A DNA stretch of 64,000 nt from Pseudomonas sp. MM223 (GTDB taxonomy: Bacteria > Pseudomonadota > Gammaproteobacteria > Pseudomonadales > Pseudomonadaceae), in NCBI GenBank assembly GCA_947090765.1, contig OX352322.1:2463501-2527500 (forward strand), written 5' to 3'. Positions 61,388 through 64,000 of the stretch are shown here, piece after piece. Positions within the stretch are counted from its first letter, which is position 1. Each line of letters begins with the position of its first letter. The notes beneath the pieces were generated by a model. The model was given only the letters and a program-made list of their open reading frames with translations, had not been told where the DNA came from and searched no databases. The position numbers and the translations under genes are program-made.

Positions 61388-61769
61388 CTTCGAAAGTTGG
61401 CCGCCTCTGCTTAAATTAGCTTTTCTGATTGTCCCGTTTGTCACTGGATTTTCAGGTCTTGCTATAAATGTGCAGATTGCAATGTCCCGTGATTTTCAGG
61501 TCGCTTTGTCAGCGATCACAAGCAACCCATACTTGGAGCGAATGAAGCCCGTTTGGGGAGGTGGAAGTTTGAGGTCTCGCTGTCTGTTGATGAGTGCAGT
61601 TAGCGCTTTAGTCACGTTCCCTAAGCTTCATATGCACATGGGTTGGCTTGATAAAGACGAAGTTAATGATTTTCCGCCGTGCGTGAGACGAAAACTGGTT
61701 GTAGCCCTGTGGTTGATTTTTCTTGCGTTGCTTTGGTCATTGATGGGTTATTTTGTGATCAAAAGTTGA
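61380..61769 (+). CDS. Probable membrane immunity protein for the PAAR effector
   Basis: A 129-residue inner-membrane protein with three helices (LAFLIVPFVTGFSGLAIN; LLMSAVSALVTFP; ALWLIFLALLWSLMGYFVI). It starts inside the end of the effector gene, the usual arrangement of toxin and immunity. It is 40-50% alike by eye to the protein at 61972-62364 (both have MID at the start, ALSAITSNPYLERMK or ACSAITSNRYFESIK, and a C-terminal helix). It probably blocks a pore-forming toxin in the membrane. Confidence 0.75.
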   Translation: MIDFESWPPLLKLAFLIVPFVTGFSGLAINVQIAMSRDFQVALSAITSNPYLERMKPVWGGGSLRSRCLLMSAVSALVTFPKLHMHMGWLDKDEVNDFPPCVRRKLVVALWLIFLALLWSLMGYFVIKS

Positions 61770-61783
61770 AATTTTCGCATAGG

Positions 61784-61968
61784 CGGGGGTTCATGCGCCA
61801 TGGCTACTTAAATAAGTCGGGTCTCTTTGTCGAGCGCAGGAAGTTGCTGCTGCCACTGGCTGTCTAGCGGAAAGTGGCATTGCTTAACCATGCTGGTGCC
61901 AGCGGTATGGCTGGTGGGGGCTGGGGGAAAGTTTGGTGAGTCGGTAGGCGAGTTTATTTACGAGGCAA
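61784..61968 (+). pseudogene. Decayed second copy of the toxin tail
   Basis: Two stretches match the effector at 59988-61387: FMRHGYLNKSGLFVERRKLL matches its FMRHGHLNSPGFFAERRRLL, and GKFGESVGEFIYEATSD matches its GAFGEKAGEVLYEVIDD. A stop and a gap of about 150 residues separate them, so this is a remnant in front of the second immunity gene. Confidence 0.7.
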
Positions 61969-61971
61969 CAA

Positions 61972-62364
61972 GTGATCGACATTACTGATTGGCACCCACT
62001 CGCTAAAGTGGCGATTCTACTAAGTCCTTTTGCTATAGGCATACCAGGGATAGTCCTTAGTGTTGTCACGACGTTGACCCAAGATTATGACGTCGCCTGC
62101 TCAGCCATCACGAGTAACCGCTATTTTGAAAGCATCAAGCGTGCGTGGGGTTCTGGGTCATTTAAGTGGCGCTGGATGACACTTTCTACGGTAAGTGGGT
62201 TAGTTGCATTCCCGTGGCTAGCACTGCGAATGGGTCAACTGGATGCTGGCGAGTTAAATGCGTTTCCGCAGAAGCTTAAACGAAGGTTGAGGGTTTCAGC
62301 CTGGCTAAGCATGACTGGATTCATCTGGATGGTGATTGTATGGGCGTTATTTAAGGTCAAGTAG
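61972..62364 (+). CDS. Second membrane immunity protein (paralogue)
   Basis: A 130-residue protein starting at GTG 61972 (MIDITDWHPLAKVAI). Helix pattern and conserved AITSN core match the first immunity protein. It has lost its own intact toxin, leaving a remnant upstream, so it is an orphan immunity gene that may protect against a neighbour's related toxin. Confidence 0.7.
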   Translation: MIDITDWHPLAKVAILLSPFAIGIPGIVLSVVTTLTQDYDVACSAITSNRYFESIKRAWGSGSFKWRWMTLSTVSGLVAFPWLALRMGQLDAGELNAFPQKLKRRLRVSAWLSMTGFIWMVIVWALFKVK

Positions 62365-62370
62365 TGGAAA

Positions 62371-63435
62371 TCAGACCCGCATCTGCGGGTCTTCCTCTTT
62401 CTGGCTGACCGTACAATCGGCATTTGAAGGCTGCTCTGGCGAAGAATCCACGACCGTCGCTTTCTCCCCCCGCGTCTTGACCAACGAAACCACCACCCCA
62501 CCCAGCAACAACCCGAATGTCACCCCCAACGACAGCAGCGCCGGCACCTTGCCCACCATGCCGTGGTAGAAAATCTTGCAGCCAATAAAGATCAACACCA
62601 GCGCCAACGCATACTTGAGGTACACAAACCGGTGCATCAACGCCGACAGCGCGAAGTACAGCGAGCGCAACCCAAGGATGGCAAAGATGTTCGAGGTGTA
62701 GACAATGAACGGGTCCTGGGTAATGGCAAAAATCGCCGGCACGCTGTCGACGGCAAATACAAGGTCGGCCAGCTCGATCAGCACCAGCGCCAGGAACAAC
62801 GGGGTGGCATAGCGCAGTGCCTTGCTGTGCCCGGGCGGGGTCTGGCGTACGAAGAAGTGCGAGCCGTGGATCTGGTCGGTGACCCGCATGTGCCGGCGCA
62901 CGAACTTGATGATCGGGTTGTTGGCAAGGTCCGGGTGGCTGTCTTCTTTCGACAGCGCCATCTTCACCCCGGTAAACAGCAGGAAGGCACCGAAGAGGTA
63001 CAGCACCCAGGCAAAGTTCTGCACCAGTGCAGCGCCCACGCCGATCATGATCGCCCGCAGGAACACCACCCCGAGGATGCCCCAGAACAGCACGCGGTGC
63101 TGGTAGCGGCGGGGGATGGCGAAGTAGCTGAAGATCATCGCCATGACGAACACGTTGTCCATCGACAGCGATTGCTCGACCAGGAAGCCGGTGTAGAACT
63201 CCAACGCCGACTGCGCGCCCAGCTGGTACCACACCCCGGCGCCGAACAGTACGCCGACGCTGAAGTAGCCTGAATACAGCAGCAGGCTTTCGCGCATTTC
63301 GATTTCCCGGTCGTGGCGGTGCAGCACACCCAGGTCGAGCACCAGCAAACCGATGACGATGGCCATGAACACCAGCCACAACCAGGCGCTGGTACCGAGA
63401 ACAGGGGTGGTGAGGAATGCTTGCAGAGCTGTCAT
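62371..63435 (-). CDS. TerC/Alx-family membrane protein
   Basis: A 354-residue membrane protein with about eight helices. Family signatures are EQSLSMDNVFVMAMIFSYF and LIELADLVFAVDSVPAIFAI, with the conserved aspartates of TerC/Alx proteins, which act in manganese export, metal insertion or alkaline and tellurite stress. AAGGAGGG is an ideal ribosome binding site before ATG 63435. The C-terminal 35 residues are charged and soluble. Confidence 0.9.
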   Translation of the reverse strand: MTALQAFLTTPVLGTSAWLWLVFMAIVIGLLVLDLGVLHRHDREIEMRESLLLYSGYFSVGVLFGAGVWYQLGAQSALEFYTGFLVEQSLSMDNVFVMAMIFSYFAIPRRYQHRVLFWGILGVVFLRAIMIGVGAALVQNFAWVLYLFGAFLLFTGVKMALSKEDSHPDLANNPIIKFVRRHMRVTDQIHGSHFFVRQTPPGHSKALRYATPLFLALVLIELADLVFAVDSVPAIFAITQDPFIVYTSNIFAILGLRSLYFALSALMHRFVYLKYALALVLIFIGCKIFYHGMVGKVPALLSLGVTFGLLLGGVVVSLVKTRGEKATVVDSSPEQPSNADCTVSQKEEDPQMRV

Positions 63436-63535
63436 GAGCCCCTCCTTGAATGTCGACGTTGCATGGCAACAGTGATCCGACATGGCGGCTTGGCAGCCGT
63501 CAGAGGGGCCCGGTATCACATGAGTTTGAGCCTAG
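63436..63535 (-). promoter_or_regulatory. Structured leader of the terC gene with SD-sequestering stem
   Basis: GCCCCTC (minus strand, complement of 63503-63509) can pair perfectly with GAGGGGC (complement of 63438-63444), which overlaps the ribosome binding site. Smaller stems (GGCT/AGCC and TTGC/GCAA) lie between. The motifs of the yybP-ykoY manganese riboswitch are not recognised, though that class controls relatives. Confidence 0.45.
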
Positions 63536-63589
63536 ACCCGTTTGCCAGTGATGCCGAATGGGGAGCTGTTACATTTCTTTGCCAAGGCC

Positions 63590-63688
63590 CCTGTAGCAGC
63601 AGCCTTGTGCTGCGAAGAGGCCCGTATGGGCAATACATCTGTGCAAGGTTTGCCGGCCTCTTCTCAGCGCAAGGCTGCTCCTACAAGG
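63590..63688. repeat. Inverted REP pair, AGCAGCC variant
   Basis: TGTAGCAGCAGCCTTGTGCT and GCGCAAGGCTGCTCCTACAA flank GTATGGGCAATACATC. It lies between the terC leader and the OmpA-domain gene on the same strand. Confidence 0.8.
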
Positions 63689-63706
63689 ATGTGTGCAGTG
63701 TTTGGA

Positions 63707-64000
63707 TCAATAAACCCACACCTCTACACGACGGTTACGCAGCCGCCCTTGCTCCAGCTCATTGCCGGCTACGGGCAGTTCATCGCCCATGCCTGTCACC
63801 TCCAGCAACTCCACGCCATCGCGCGCCAGTTCGCGGCGCACTGCCTGGGCCCTCAGGCGCGAGAGCAGGGCTGCGCGCCCGGGGGTTTCCTTGGGGTCGC
63901 CAAACCCTACCAGTACCGCCTTGCTCTGCAGCTTGCCGGCCTGGCGCAGGTACTCGGCCACGCGCTGTACATCGCGCAGGGCCTTGTTGTCCAGGCTGGC
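63707..64000 (-). CDS. OmpA-family C-terminal domain protein (cut by window end)
   Basis: The last 97 codons of a protein that continues beyond the window. ALRDVQRVAEYLRQ, VLVGFGDPKETPGRAALLSRLRAQAVRREL and NRRVEVWVY form the peptidoglycan-binding OmpA C-terminal fold. The N-terminal part is outside the window; in Pseudomonas this domain is often fused to a phosphate-binding or membrane segment, but that cannot be seen here. Confidence 0.8.
   Translation of the reverse strand, partial: ASLDNKALRDVQRVAEYLRQAGKLQSKAVLVGFGDPKETPGRAALLSRLRAQAVRRELARDGVELLEVTGMGDELPVAGNELEQGRLRNRRVEVWVY

Noticed and set aside
63436..63535. yybP-ykoY manganese riboswitch
   Set aside because: The conserved loop sequences of that class are not found in the leader, so only a generic structured leader is reported.

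Overview
The window reads as chromosome of a Pseudomonas putida-group bacterium. It is GC-rich, every recognisable gene resembles Pseudomonas families (DUF2790, CzcCBA, FecI/FecR, LpxO, OprD, SotB), and the intergenic spaces are full of the inverted REP elements typical of P. putida. No rRNA, tRNA, CRISPR array, insertion sequence or prophage was recognised.

Layout. 1-6 kb: the 3' part of DNA polymerase II (polB), then a 1480-residue LRR protein with a NEL-type E3 ubiquitin ligase end. 6-9.6 kb: a small secreted DUF4174-like protein, then a copper-RiPP type locus: an HvfA-like precursor with six EGKCG motifs fused to two EF-hands, the MNIO/DUF692 enzyme HvfB, its partner HvfC, and convergently the DoxX protein HvfX. 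9.7-13.6 kb: an OmpR-type two-component system and small secreted or redox proteins. TGTA-N6-TGTA sites lie near four of these genes and suggest one regulon. 13.6-21 kb: aroQ-aroE and czcCBA metal efflux. 21-30 kb: an MHS transporter, lipoproteins, a TonB receptor with a DUF2946 partner, an orphan ParA, a diguanylate cyclase and a GNAT acetyltransferase.

30-41.5 kb: two transcription units on the minus strand, each headed by a cobalamin riboswitch. One encodes a TonB receptor. The other encodes a binding protein, permease and ATPase followed by a pseudoazurin-like cupredoxin and an OprD porin. A DUF1624 membrane acyltransferase lies between them, and GNAT, AhpD-like and LpxO genes follow. 41.6-46.2 kb: ThpR and a complete FecI-FecR-receptor surface-signalling unit. 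46.2-59.9 kb: regulators with metabolic neighbours (flavodoxin-fold reductase/TetR, AraC/alcohol dehydrogenase, SotB, LysE/AraC, LysR/nitroreductase, cysteine desulfurase, LysR/acyl-CoA dehydrogenase). 60-62.4 kb: a PAAR-headed type VI effector, its membrane immunity protein, a decayed copy of the toxin tail and a second immunity paralogue. 62.4-64 kb: a TerC/Alx protein and the end of an OmpA-domain protein.

Caution for users: seven genes (hvfB, hvfX, the DUF2946 gene, one TonB receptor, fecR, lysE-like, PAAR effector) each carry one single-base indel. In each case the two frames join into a normal-length family member. This even spread looks more like uncorrected sequencing indels than gene decay. 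The apparent HvfB-HvfC fusion is a product of one of them.
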